Position numbers and translations under genes: made by a program. A stretch of 64,000 nucleotides of DNA. It comes from Clostridia bacterium (GTDB taxonomy: Bacteria > Bacillota > Clostridia > Lachnospirales > Lachnospiraceae). The notes under the pieces were generated by a model that saw nothing but the letters and a program-made list of their open reading frames with translations, did no database searches and was not told where the DNA came from. Position 1 is the stretch's first letter. Each line of letters begins with the position of its first letter. This document shows, one piece after another, positions 43,092 through 52,262 of this stretch. The stretch lies in assembly GCA_910576205.1 (NCBI GenBank), contig CAJTHL010000012.1, positions 1-64,000 on the forward strand. The letters are read 5' to 3'.

Positions 43092-43869
43092 CCTCATACA
43101 TCAATATTGCTGCGGCAACCGCCGCGTTTAAAGACTCCAGTTTTCCCTCCATGGGAATGCTGATACAGACATCTGCCAGCCCCGCCAGCTCCCGGCTGAG
43201 CCCTTTACTCTCATTTCCTATAAGAAATGCCGCTCCTTCTTTATAAGACACACCGTCATAGAGAGCCGTCCCTCCCAGACAGGCAGCATAACTTTTTACG
43301 CCATAGATTTTAAGCTTCTTCAAGGTTTCCTTCAAGTCCTCCACGTAGAGGAAGGGCACCCGGTAGACCGAGCCCATGGTAGAGCGGATCGTCTTTGGAT
43401 TGTAGATATCCACGGATTCCCGGCTTAAGATCACTCCGGTAACGCCCGCTCCCTCGGCTGTCCGAAGGATGGTTCCCAGGTTTCCCGGATCCTGGAGATT
43501 TTCCAGAACCAGAAACAAAGGCTTCCGGCTTCCCGGGCCCTCCCCGGGCTTTAGAAGCTCCTCCAGCTTATAATGGTACTGACGGAGTATGCACAGGACG
43601 CCCTGGGGCGTCTGGGTATCGCTCATCACCCGGAACACACTGTCCTCCACCACTTCAAAAGGAACATTCTCCAGCATTTCCTCTGTACCCGGCTTTTCCC
43701 AGAGGCTCCCCGCAACGTATACCTTTACAATCCGTTCCTTCGGAGCCTCCCGGAACATTTTGATCCCCTCCGCCACAAATACATCCCGGGCGTTTCGAAG
43801 CTTTGCTTTCTTATTTAACTGGAGCAGATTTTTTACCTGCTGGTTTGCCGTGCTCGTTATCCTGTCCAT
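43072..43869 (-). CDS. SpoU/TrmH-family RNA 2'-O-methyltransferase
   Basis: A 265-residue SPOUT-class methyltransferase. The N-terminal substrate-binding domain begins RITSTANQQVKNLLQLNKKAK. The knotted catalytic domain has the three family motifs: NLQDPGNLGTILRTAEGAGV, LIGNESKGLS and ISIPMEGKLESLNAAVAAAI. It is probably an rRNA ribose methylase of the RlmB/TsnR type; the exact site is unknown. It follows pfkA by 66 bp. Confidence 0.9.
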   Translation of the reverse strand: MDRITSTANQQVKNLLQLNKKAKLRNARDVFVAEGIKMFREAPKERIVKVYVAGSLWEKPGTEEMLENVPFEVVEDSVFRVMSDTQTPQGVLCILRQYHYKLEELLKPGEGPGSRKPLFLVLENLQDPGNLGTILRTAEGAGVTGVILSRESVDIYNPKTIRSTMGSVYRVPFLYVEDLKETLKKLKIYGVKSYAACLGGTALYDGVSYKEGAAFLIGNESKGLSRELAGLADVCISIPMEGKLESLNAAVAAAILMYEAYRQRR

Positions 43870-43935
43870 GTCTGTCTGGCATCTCCCGGTCCTTTTAACA
43901 TGACATTTTTTCCCATGTCACTGCCTGCGTTTTCG

Positions 43936-44913
43936 TCAGTGTACGGAAAGCGCCCTGGCAATTTCGTACTGATACATATCAATGCCCTTATCCATCTCCA
44001 GAGCCTCGTTAATATCAAAGTCCTGGAAACGGCCGTTCTGATAGCCCACTACACGGTTAGTCTTGCCCTCGCACAGAAGGTCCGCCGCCATGGCGCCCAT
44101 CATGGAAGCATACACCCGGTCCTTACACGTAGGAGAACCGCCCCGCTGCATATGTCCCAGAATCGTGGCTCTGGTTTCCACACCTGTGGCCGCCTCAATT
44201 CTCCGGGCCATACTGGCAGAATGCCCCACGCCCTCCGCGTTGATGATAATATGGTGCTTCTTTCCCTTTCTCCTGTTGTTAATAAGGTGGTCGATAAGCT
44301 TCTGCTCGTCATAGTCAAACATTTCCGGAAGCAGAATATCCTCGGCGCCGTTGGCGATTCCGCACCACAGGGCAATATAACCCGCGTTTCTTCCCATTAC
44401 CTCGATAATGCTGCAACGCTCATGGGAGGTGGAGGTATCCCGCACCTTGTCAATGGCCTCCATAGCCGTATTTACCGCCGTATCAAATCCGATGGTATAT
44501 TCCGTACAGGAAATATCCAGGTCAATGGTTCCCGGCACACCGATGGTATTTATGCCGAGACTTGCAAGCTTCTGGGCCCCCTTAAAGGAACCGTCCCCGC
44601 CGATTACCACAATGCCGTCAATGCCATGTTTTCGGCAGATCTCCGCTCCCCGCTTCTGGCCTTCCTCTGTGCGGAATTCCCGGCAGCGGGCCGTAAACAG
44701 AATGGTGCCGCCCCGCTCAATGGTATTGGACACGTCCTGGGCGCTTAAGTCAATGATTTCCTCATCCAGAAGTCCGCTGTAGCCCTTGCGGATTCCCTTT
44801 ACCTTTTTTCCGTTGGAAATGGCCTTTCTCACTACGGCCCGGATAGCCGCGTTCATGCCTGGGGCGTCGCCGCCGCTGGTCAGTACCCCGATTGTATTAA
44901 TCTCCTTGCCCAT
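43936..44913 (-). CDS. pfkA: ATP-dependent 6-phosphofructokinase
   Basis: A 325-residue enzyme that commits fructose 6-phosphate to glycolysis. LTSGGDAPGMNAAIRAVVR, GGDGSFKGA, the catalytic TIDLD block and LGHMQRGGSPTC are present. Gly in GGDGSF agrees with use of ATP rather than pyrophosphate. It is 27 bp downstream of dnaE with GAGGAGG before the ATG, a pairing common in Firmicutes. Confidence 0.95.
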   Translation of the reverse strand: MGKEINTIGVLTSGGDAPGMNAAIRAVVRKAISNGKKVKGIRKGYSGLLDEEIIDLSAQDVSNTIERGGTILFTARCREFRTEEGQKRGAEICRKHGIDGIVVIGGDGSFKGAQKLASLGINTIGVPGTIDLDISCTEYTIGFDTAVNTAMEAIDKVRDTSTSHERCSIIEVMGRNAGYIALWCGIANGAEDILLPEMFDYDEQKLIDHLINNRRKGKKHHIIINAEGVGHSASMARRIEAATGVETRATILGHMQRGGSPTCKDRVYASMMGAMAADLLCEGKTNRVVGYQNGRFQDFDINEALEMDKGIDMYQYEIARALSVH

Positions 44914-44940
44914 TTCACATTCCTCCTCAGTGTCTTTATT

Positions 44941-47900
44941 TTAATTCATTTTCCCCATATTTTCAATACGTTTCTCCACGACTTTTACATTCTCTTCCCC
45001 AAACCGCTTCCGCAGGATTTCCAGCATCCGTTTGTCTCCCTTGATGTTCCACTTGCGGTCCAGATGCTTAATCTGGCGTTCCTTCGCCGCGTAGAGGGCA
45101 ATGCCGTCGGGCCCCTCCTCCTCCCGGATAAGCTCAAGAAGCTCCGGTTCCCGGCTCTGGGTGGCCTCCAGATCGGGAAACTGGATCCAGATTATCTGCC
45201 TTCCCTCATCAAAGGAACAGACACGCTCACAGATCAGCTTGCTGGCCTTTTCCTCCTCCGCGCTTACACGGCCGCTGACAAAGACCTTGGCGTCATTCTC
45301 CAGAAGCCCGTTATAACGCTCATACATTTTGGGAAACACAATGACCTCCACGCTTCCTACCAGATCCTCCACATTGATAAAGGCCATAATCTTTTTGTCC
45401 CTGGTATACTGTATTTTCTTACCGGCAATCATACCGCCTACAACCACCCGCTGGCCGTCCGTAATCACGGTTTTGTTCGTCTCTTCGTCCGGCTGGAAAT
45501 CCGTGGTGACCGCCGTAATATTTTTCTTCCACCTGGCCTCATATTCCTCCAGGGGATGGCCGCTGATATAGACGCCCAACACCTCTTTTTCAAATGCCAG
45601 CAGAGTTTCCTTGTCATATTCCGGGACGTGGGGCATCTGGATGCGGAAATGCTGCTGCTCCTCCTGGCTTACCAGGTCAAAAAGGGACATCTGCCCCGCC
45701 AGGTCATGCTTCTTATTTTTGATAATGGTTTCCATAATCCCCACATAAACCATCATCTTCTGCTGGCGGTTTCCCTCAAGGCTGTCAAAGGCTCCTGCTT
45801 TGATAAAATTCTCCACCACCCGCCGGTTGATTTCCTTATCCGACATCCGCTCGATAAAGTCCTGCAGGCCGGTATAGGGCCCCCTGGCCCTCCGCTCCTC
45901 CACAAGCGCCTCGATCACGGAGCGGCCGATGCTTTTGATGGCAGAAAGACCATAACGGATGGCATTTCCCGACACGGAAAATTCCACCTCCCCCTCATTC
46001 ACATCCGGGGGCAGAATATCAATGCCCATCTGGCGGCAGGCCAGAATATATTCCGCCACCTTGGACGGGAAATCGATGACAGAGGTCATAAGGGCCGCCA
46101 TAAATTCCACCGGATAATGGTACTTGAGATAGGCTGTCTGATAGGTCACCACCGAGTAGGCCGCCGCGTGGGACTTATTAAAGGCATACTCGCCAAAGGC
46201 TATGATCTCGTCATAGATCTTATTTGCCAGTCTTTCCGGAATGCCGTTGGCAATACAGCCGGGCACATGCTCCTCCTCATTTCCGTAGACAAAATTCTGG
46301 CGCTCCCTGGCCATAACGTCCGCCTTTTTCTTGGACATGGCCTTTCGCACCAGGTCGCTTCGCGCCAGGGTAAAGCCTCCCAGCTTCTGCACGATCTGCA
46401 TGACCTGCTCCTGGTATACAATACAGCCGTAAGTAGTCTCCAGAATGGATTCCAGCTGGGGGCAGTCGTAATGAATGCTCTCCGGATGCTCCTTTCCCCG
46501 GACATACTGGGGAATAAACTGCATAGGGCCGGGCCGGTACAGGGCAATACCGGCGGTCAGATCTTCCAGGTTCCGGGGCTTTAACTCCTTCATAAAGTTT
46601 TTCATGCCCGCGCTCTCCAGCTGGAACATGCCGTCTGTGCGTCCGGTGCCGATGCCGGCGAACACATCCTTATCATCATAGGAAATTTTTTCCAGATCCA
46701 GCCGTCCCCCGGATTCTTTTTCCACCAGGCGGACCGCCGCCTGAATTACCGTCAGATTCCGAAGCCCCAGAAAGTCCATTTTCAGAAGCCCCAGCTCTTC
46801 CAGGGTTGTCATGGTAAACTGGGTGACAATGGTTCCGTCTGTAGCCCTGGAAAGGGGCACGTATTCATCCGCGGATTTCTGACAGATCACAACGCCCGCC
46901 GCATGCATGGAGGTATGGCGGGGCAGACCCTCCAGCCTCTTGGCCATATCCATAAGCTCCTTCACCTGGGGATCACTCTCATACCTGCCCCGAAGCTCCG
47001 GATTCAGCTCCATGGCCCTCACCAGGGTAATATCCTTCTCCGTGGGCACCATCTTGGCAATAGCGTCCACAAAGGCGTAGGGCAGACCCATAACGCGTCC
47101 CACATCCCGGATGGCGTTCCTGGCGGCCATGGTACCGAAGGTGACGATCTGCACCACCCGGTCTTTGCCGTATTTTTCCGTCACATAGTTAATCACGTCC
47201 GGGCGGCGTTCCACACAGAAATCAATATCAATATCCGGCATGGATACCCTGTCCGGATTGAGAAACCGCTCAAACAGGAGCTGATAGCGGATGGGATCGA
47301 TATCCGTAATTCCCAGGGTATAGGACACAATGCTCCCGGCCGCCGAGCCCCGGCCCGGCCCCACTGCAATATCATGCTCTTTGGCATAATGAATAAAATC
47401 CCACACAATCAGAAAATAATCCACATATCCCATTCTGCGGATTACAGACAGCTCATAGGTAAGCCGTTCCTTAAGCTCCTCCGTCACCTGAGGATAGCGT
47501 TTTTCCAGTCCCTGGGTACAAAGATGATTCAGATATTCCCAGGAGGTAAATCCCTCCGGCACGTCATATTTAGGCAGCTTTGTCACACCAAACTCAATAT
47601 CCACATTGCAGCGCCCGGCGATTTTTTCCGTATTTTCCAGGGCTTCCTTTGCATAGGGAAACAAAGCCTCCATCTCCTTAGGAGACTTCACATAATACTG
47701 GCCCCCTTCGTAGCGCATACGGTTCTCGTCCGAGAGCTTCTTCCCGGTCTGAATGCACAGCAGGATATCGTGGGGCTTTTCATCCTCCGCATAGGTGTAA
47801 TGGATATCGTTTGTGGCCACCAGGGGAATGTCAAGCTCCCGGCTCATGCGAAACAACGCCTGGTTTACCATCTGCTGCTCCGGAATGCCGTGATCCTGCA

Positions 47901-48423
47901 GCTCCAGAAAATAATTCCCCTTTCCAAAGACTGCCTCGTATTTGAGGGCCATTTTTTTTGCCTCGTCATAGAGCCCCTTCACGATGTACCGGGGCACCTC
48001 CCCCGCCAGGCAGGCGCTTAGGGCAATAATGCCCTCGTGATACTGCTCCAGAACCTCCATATCCACCCGGGGCCGGTAATAATACCCCTCCACAAAGCCT
48101 TTGGACACGATTTTCACCAGGTTCGCATAGCCCTGGTTATTTTCCGCCAGCAGCACCAGATGGTAATACCTGTCCTCCCCCCCTGTGGTTTCCTTGTCAA
48201 AACGGGAATTGGGAGCCACATAGACCTCGCACCCCAGAATGGGTTTGATTCCGTTTGCCCTGGCCGCCTTATAAAAATCAATCACGCCAAACATGACGCC
48301 GTGGTCCGTAATGGCCGCTGCGTCCATGCCCAGCTCCTTTACCCGGGCCACGTATTCTTTTATTTTGTTGGAGCCATCCAGAAGGCTGTACTCCGTATGG
48401 GTGTGCAGATGTGTAAACGCCAT
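44941..48423 (-). CDS. dnaE: DNA polymerase III subunit alpha, DnaE type
   Basis: A 1160-residue C-family polymerase. The PHP domain is at the N-terminus (HLHTHTEYSLLDG and ITDHGVMFG). The polymerase core includes the catalytic PDIDIDFC near residue 405. The helix-hairpin-helix and OB-fold regions follow near VVVGGMIAGKK and VEVIVFPKMYERY. In Firmicutes this DnaE works beside PolC, extending primers on the lagging strand. The start is ATG at 48423 (MAFTHLHTHT) after GGAAGG; the longer frame is antisense-like filler. Confidence 0.95.
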   Translation of the reverse strand: MAFTHLHTHTEYSLLDGSNKIKEYVARVKELGMDAAAITDHGVMFGVIDFYKAARANGIKPILGCEVYVAPNSRFDKETTGGEDRYYHLVLLAENNQGYANLVKIVSKGFVEGYYYRPRVDMEVLEQYHEGIIALSACLAGEVPRYIVKGLYDEAKKMALKYEAVFGKGNYFLELQDHGIPEQQMVNQALFRMSRELDIPLVATNDIHYTYAEDEKPHDILLCIQTGKKLSDENRMRYEGGQYYVKSPKEMEALFPYAKEALENTEKIAGRCNVDIEFGVTKLPKYDVPEGFTSWEYLNHLCTQGLEKRYPQVTEELKERLTYELSVIRRMGYVDYFLIVWDFIHYAKEHDIAVGPGRGSAAGSIVSYTLGITDIDPIRYQLLFERFLNPDRVSMPDIDIDFCVERRPDVINYVTEKYGKDRVVQIVTFGTMAARNAIRDVGRVMGLPYAFVDAIAKMVPTEKDITLVRAMELNPELRGRYESDPQVKELMDMAKRLEGLPRHTSMHAAGVVICQKSADEYVPLSRATDGTIVTQFTMTTLEELGLLKMDFLGLRNLTVIQAAVRLVEKESGGRLDLEKISYDDKDVFAGIGTGRTDGMFQLESAGMKNFMKELKPRNLEDLTAGIALYRPGPMQFIPQYVRGKEHPESIHYDCPQLESILETTYGCIVYQEQVMQIVQKLGGFTLARSDLVRKAMSKKKADVMARERQNFVYGNEEEHVPGCIANGIPERLANKIYDEIIAFGEYAFNKSHAAAYSVVTYQTAYLKYHYPVEFMAALMTSVIDFPSKVAEYILACRQMGIDILPPDVNEGEVEFSVSGNAIRYGLSAIKSIGRSVIEALVEERRARGPYTGLQDFIERMSDKEINRRVVENFIKAGAFDSLEGNRQQKMMVYVGIMETIIKNKKHDLAGQMSLFDLVSQEEQQHFRIQMPHVPEYDKETLLAFEKEVLGVYISGHPLEEYEARWKKNITAVTTDFQPDEETNKTVITDGQRVVVGGMIAGKKIQYTRDKKIMAFINVEDLVGSVEVIVFPKMYERYNGLLENDAKVFVSGRVSAEEEKASKLICERVCSFDEGRQIIWIQFPDLEATQSREPELLELIREEEGPDGIALYAAKERQIKHLDRKWNIKGDKRMLEILRKRFGEENVKVVEKRIENMGKMN

Positions 48424-48442
48424 AAATTCAGCCCTTCCTTTC

Positions 48443-49300
48443 TTAAATGGGGAGTCTCCGGAGGGGACAATCCGACAGAGACACCCGGTCGGCCAGCTTA
48501 GGCAGCCCCTGGTCCCGCAGATAATCCTGGAGAATCGGCTGGGACTGGGTAGACTCCGGCCCGATAATGATTTCCACAATCAAATCCTCCATGCCGATTC
48601 CCGCCTCCTGGCACATTTCCTTTAAATCCAGGGCGTAATATTTCTTAATGCGCTCCGCGGTCACATGGTAGCGGGGTTTCGCATCGTGCCTCTTAAAGGG
48701 GGAAAATACCAGCCGCACCTCATTTTCCGAGGAGAAGGACGGGTGCTTAAACACCACGGACTGCACCCAGGCGTCGTTCATGGCCTCCTTTATAGAGGGA
48801 TTGTCCTCCAGATGGCCCGCCTCGTTTTCTATAAGCTGGCAGAACACATCCACAAGGCCGTGCTCTGTCATATCATCCTGGTAAAATACGGTTTGCAGGG
48901 ACAAGTCCCCTCCCGCCAGCTTCCCAAGATGCTCCCCCTGGAAGGCCACGCAGACGCCCCGGCCCCGGTTTCCGTACCGCTCCCACTGGGCCGCGTCGTC
49001 CCGGTAAAGGGAAAAGCAGGCGGCGTACGCCGAATAAAAAAACTCCCTTTTCAGCTCCTTCTTGAAAAGCTCCCGGGCTTTCCCCGCATCCCAGAAATTA
49101 TTTTCCCCTTCCAGCCTCTGCACCACCGCGCTGCAAAGCCTGCTCATGAAATGGCGCATTTCCGCCGCGTCATTCATATTAAGGACATTGTTAAGCCTCA
49201 GCTGGGCGCAGTCCAGAATCCCGTCAAGGGCCTGGAAATCCGTGTAATGATAGAGAATATCCTGGTCGTACTGTCTCACTGCAAATTTCCTTTTCCCCAT
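48443..49300 (-). CDS. DUF2971 family protein
   Basis: A 285-residue soluble protein of the DUF2971 family. The family pattern is visible as LYHYTDFQALDGILDCAQLRLNN near the N-terminus, ACFSLYRDDAAQWERYGNRGRGVCVAF near residue 110, and FSSENEVRLVF near residue 190. Members occur widely, often near defence or mobile genes, and their biochemistry is unknown. The start is ATG at 49300 behind GGGAAG. It lies 19 bp upstream of dnaE, which suggests co-transcription with replication functions. Confidence 0.8.
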   Translation of the reverse strand: MGKRKFAVRQYDQDILYHYTDFQALDGILDCAQLRLNNVLNMNDAAEMRHFMSRLCSAVVQRLEGENNFWDAGKARELFKKELKREFFYSAYAACFSLYRDDAAQWERYGNRGRGVCVAFQGEHLGKLAGGDLSLQTVFYQDDMTEHGLVDVFCQLIENEAGHLEDNPSIKEAMNDAWVQSVVFKHPSFSSENEVRLVFSPFKRHDAKPRYHVTAERIKKYYALDLKEMCQEAGIGMEDLIVEIIIGPESTQSQPILQDYLRDQGLPKLADRVSLSDCPLRRLPI

Positions 49301-49383
49301 ACTTTCACTTCCCGGTTTGTATATTCCCGCTGTCCGCATCATAATTATTTATACTTATTGGACTATTCCTGTTCGATGAATAT

Positions 49384-49413
49384 AGCATACCATAAACTTT
49401 CTGGAAAATGCAA
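49384..49413 (-). promoter_or_regulatory. Candidate promoter of the DUF2971-dnaE-pfkA operon
   Basis: TTGCAT (49413-49408), an 18-nt spacer and TATGCT (49389-49384) in the divergent gap with the MATE gene. I did not find an equally convincing promoter for the MATE gene; TATAGT/TATACT near 49452 is the best -10. Confidence 0.45.
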
Positions 49414-49505
49414 ATTTTATCCGGAGAAATCCCTTCCCGGACGTATTTTTTTATAGTATACTCTCATTTGGGAAATGAAAAGACTGAAATGGAGGCTTTC
49501 ACAAT

Positions 49506-50966
49506 ATGAACAAAGACTATCTGCTGCACGAAAAACCCCAACGGGCCATTTTTCTGTTTGCGCTGCCCATGATAATCGGAAATCTTTTCCAGCAGTTTTA
49601 TACAATGGCGGACTCCATGGTGGTGGGCCGCTATGTCAGTGAAAACGCGCTGGCCGCTGTGGGGGCCTCCTACTCCCTTACCAACGTATTTCTCTGTGTG
49701 GCAATCGGCGGCGGCGTAGGGGCTTCCGTTATCACCAGCCAATATTTCGGGGCAAAAGATTATGCAGCCATGAAAAAATCCATCTCCACGGCTCTTGTGA
49801 CCTTCCTGGCTGTCAGCATTTTTCTGGCCGTCATCGGCGCGCTTCTGGGGGAAAAAATGATGGTTCTTCTGAACACGCCGGAATCCATCCTGGATATGGC
49901 TGCAAAATATCTGCGCATTTATTTTCTGGGGCTTCCCTTTTTATTTATGTACAATGTGCTCTCCTCCATGTTCAACGCCTTGGGGCGTTCCCGGATTCCA
50001 CTGTACCTGCTGATTTTTTCTTCTATATTTAATATCTTTCTGGACGTGTATATGGTCCGCGCCCTCCATCTGGGAATTGCAGGCGTAGCGTGGGCCACGC
50101 TCATTGCCCAGGGAATCTCCGCCCTTATCTCCTTCTTTATTTTCCGGGCAGAGCTGAAATCCTATCCGGTCAGCAGTCCGTTGGCAGGTTCCCAGGAGCC
50201 ATCCGATGTCTCCGGGAAAGATTTTGCAGCCCCCGGATCAGGAGTCCCGGAAAACGGCGGGGACTCCCTCAGACGCTGGCTGGTCTCCTGCTATAGTCTG
50301 ACAGAACTGGCATCCATGTGCAGGGTAGCCCTTCCCTCCATCTTCCAGCAGTCCACGGTCTCCATCGGCATGATGCTGGTGCAGTCTGTAGTCAACGGCT
50401 TCGGCCCCCAGATGCTGGCCGGATTTTCCGCCGGTATGCGGGTGGAAAGCATCTGCATCGTCCCCATGGCCGCCCTGGGAAATGCCATGTCCTCCTATAC
50501 CGCCCAGAATCTGGGCTCCCGGCAGCAGGAGCGGGTAGTGGCCGGCTACCATGCAGCCCTTCGCCTGACAGGATTTTTCGCCGTCATCCTCTGTATTTTA
50601 CTGGAGCTTTTTCACAGGCCCATAACCGCCTCCTTCCTGGGAAGCGACGGCACCCGGGAAGCCCTTGCCACAGGAAGCAGTTATCTGAAATTTATCGGCT
50701 TTTTCTTCGCACTGATCGGCCTTAAAATGTGTACCGACGGCCTCCTGCGGGGAGCAGCCCATATGAAGGCATTTACCATTGCCAATCTGGCCAACCTCTC
50801 CCTGCGGGTCGTATTCGCCATGGTTATGGCCCCCCGCTTCGGCATTGCCATGGTCTGGTACGCCGTTCCTCTGGGATGGGCCGTGAACTTTCTTATCTCC
50901 TACCTGGAATACCGCTCCGGGCGGTGGCGCATACACAGCCAGGCAATCTCTGAAACGGCTTTGTAG
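49506..50966 (+). CDS. MATE-family multidrug/organic exporter
   Basis: A 486-residue membrane protein with about 12 helices and the two-fold repeat of MATE exporters. The N-terminal half has FALPMIIGNLFQQFYTMADSMVVGRYVSENALAAVGASYS and the C-terminal half has ALPSIFQQSTVSIGMMLVQSVVNGFG. A hydrophilic loop near residues 218-255 links the halves. It probably uses a sodium or proton gradient to expel cationic compounds. It is the only clear plus-strand gene in the window. TGGAGG precedes the ATG, and its 3' end overlaps that of the convergent XRE gene by 67 bp. Confidence 0.92.
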   Translation: MNKDYLLHEKPQRAIFLFALPMIIGNLFQQFYTMADSMVVGRYVSENALAAVGASYSLTNVFLCVAIGGGVGASVITSQYFGAKDYAAMKKSISTALVTFLAVSIFLAVIGALLGEKMMVLLNTPESILDMAAKYLRIYFLGLPFLFMYNVLSSMFNALGRSRIPLYLLIFSSIFNIFLDVYMVRALHLGIAGVAWATLIAQGISALISFFIFRAELKSYPVSSPLAGSQEPSDVSGKDFAAPGSGVPENGGDSLRRWLVSCYSLTELASMCRVALPSIFQQSTVSIGMMLVQSVVNGFGPQMLAGFSAGMRVESICIVPMAALGNAMSSYTAQNLGSRQQERVVAGYHAALRLTGFFAVILCILLELFHRPITASFLGSDGTREALATGSSYLKFIGFFFALIGLKMCTDGLLRGAAHMKAFTIANLANLSLRVVFAMVMAPRFGIAMVWYAVPLGWAVNFLISYLEYRSGRWRIHSQAISETAL

Positions 50967-51907
50967 AGGATTGCCGCACAGGGCCAGATAACCCAGGTTT
51001 CCCTCCACCGGAACGTGTAGAGGCTGACTCCCACATAGACTGCTGTAATCAGACACCAGTAAATCTTCTGGATATGTTTCAGTTTCCTTCGTTTCATCCG
51101 CAGCTCCGGGGTAAAATCCCCCTCCTGCAAGAGAATCTGGAATCCCTCGTATCTCTCTGCGTCCCATGTCAGCAGACAGACCCCTATGCTCACAATCACA
51201 AGCAGCACATCCAGACATATAATCAAGACCAGATCAGAAGCCTCCACCATACTGGATATAATTAAAGGAATCGCGCAGAGAATACACAGCGTAACGCCTG
51301 CCATTGTACAGGTTCTATGCAATTTTGTGGACTCCTCTTTTTTCTTTCTGACAATTCCCTCCACTCCATATTGCAGACAAACGCCTTCCCGTTCCCATAT
51401 TCCATATTTTTCCAATTTCATCTCGCAGGCCAGAAGAACCGCCACTGCTGCGCTGACAACTGCCAGTATCACCAAAATGCCCATACCCCCCGCCAGATCT
51501 TCCGAAATCCCAAGCACATGTTCCTCCGAAAGGCCCGCCAGCAGGATAAGTGGTATTGGACATAGAATAAACGACATCACAGCCAGCGCCGTGGGCATTG
51601 CCAGCTTCTGTTTAAGGGACAGAAATGTCGTGGCCTCTTCCAGGGAAACGCTTGCGCCTCTCTCCTCCTCCTCTTCCCTCTCCCTTATCACAGGCTCCTC
51701 CACGGATTCGATCTCCTCCTTCAGAAGATAATCCGTACTCACCTGGAACAACTGTCCCAGCTTCAGTATCCTATCCAGGTCGGGAATTGACGACGCGCTC
51801 TCCCACTTGGAAACCGCCTGTCTGGAAACGTCCATCTGATGAGCCAGCTCTTCCTGGGACCACCCTTTCTGTTTTCTCAATGAAATAATCTTATCTGCCA
51901 GAATCAT
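50900..51907 (-). CDS. XRE-family regulator with C-terminal membrane domain
   Basis: A 335-residue protein. The N-terminal helix-turn-helix (ISLRKQKGWSQEELAHQMDVSRQAVSKWESASSIPDLDRILKL) occupies residues 1-60. After a Glu/Arg-rich linker come four or five membrane segments, ending close to the C-terminus, so the DNA-binding head is tethered to the membrane. The start is ATG at 51907 with AAGGAGG before it. It faces the MATE gene, and a long inverted repeat overlaps its promoter region. Membrane-stress sensing and control of itself and perhaps the exporter are plausible but inferred. Confidence 0.8.
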   Translation of the reverse strand: MILADKIISLRKQKGWSQEELAHQMDVSRQAVSKWESASSIPDLDRILKLGQLFQVSTDYLLKEEIESVEEPVIREREEEEERGASVSLEEATTFLSLKQKLAMPTALAVMSFILCPIPLILLAGLSEEHVLGISEDLAGGMGILVILAVVSAAVAVLLACEMKLEKYGIWEREGVCLQYGVEGIVRKKKEESTKLHRTCTMAGVTLCILCAIPLIISSMVEASDLVLIICLDVLLVIVSIGVCLLTWDAERYEGFQILLQEGDFTPELRMKRRKLKHIQKIYWCLITAVYVGVSLYTFRWRETWVIWPCAAILYKAVSEIAWLCMRHRPERYSR

Positions 51908-51969
51908 ATCTGTAGCCTCCTTTTCCGCTGCCATTTCCCGCAGCTCCTGCCGAAAATATAGCCCTTTTT

Positions 51970-52012
51970 CCGGTTGACAACCACCAAGTGCGCTTGAAAA
52001 TTTGTCAACCGG
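51970..52012. promoter_or_regulatory. Inverted repeat at the XRE regulator promoter
   Basis: Perfect 11-bp arms CCGGTTGACAA (51970-51980) and TTGTCAACCGG (52002-52012), separated by 21 bp, so the arms are 32 bp apart, about three turns. On the minus strand the proximal arm contains TTGTCA, a candidate -35 with TATTTT 16 bp further on. It is a likely operator for the XRE protein. Confidence 0.6.
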
Positions 52013-52057
52013 AGGTTGCGATTGGGGGTTGGGGGAAATATCCGTTTACAATTCCAG

Positions 52058-52246
52058 CTAATTATGTTGCAATTTTAAAAAATTTCGCATCCAATCTAAG
52101 GTTTTTACCCCAGTCTTATTTCCGCCTATAACAAAACTGCAATCCAGTGCAGCCGGCTCATTTATCCTGGCATGTAACAGCGTTCCCGAAACATTCTTTG
52201 TACCAGATACATCCTTGTTTTTCACGCAAGTAAATATCCGGGAAAT
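52058..52246 (-). pseudogene. C-terminal remnant of a McrC-type restriction protein
   Basis: The minus strand between the RNA methyltransferase stop and 52058 reads KNKDVSGTKNVSGTLLHAR then DCSFVIGGNKTGVKTLD and stops. I recognise this as the end of the McrC component of 5-methylcytosine-dependent restriction systems, in which the NVSGMLLYAKTDE and ISVKTLDLN blocks are typical. There is no start and no McrB gene. The frame only extends upstream by running antisense-like through the methyltransferase gene end. Confidence 0.6.
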
Positions 52247-52262
52247 ATTGGAAAGTATCTGA

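Noticed and set aside
45064..46584. 506-codon plus-strand frame opposite dnaE
   Set aside because: It mirrors the conserved polymerase reading frame and has no recognisable domain; a shadow frame.
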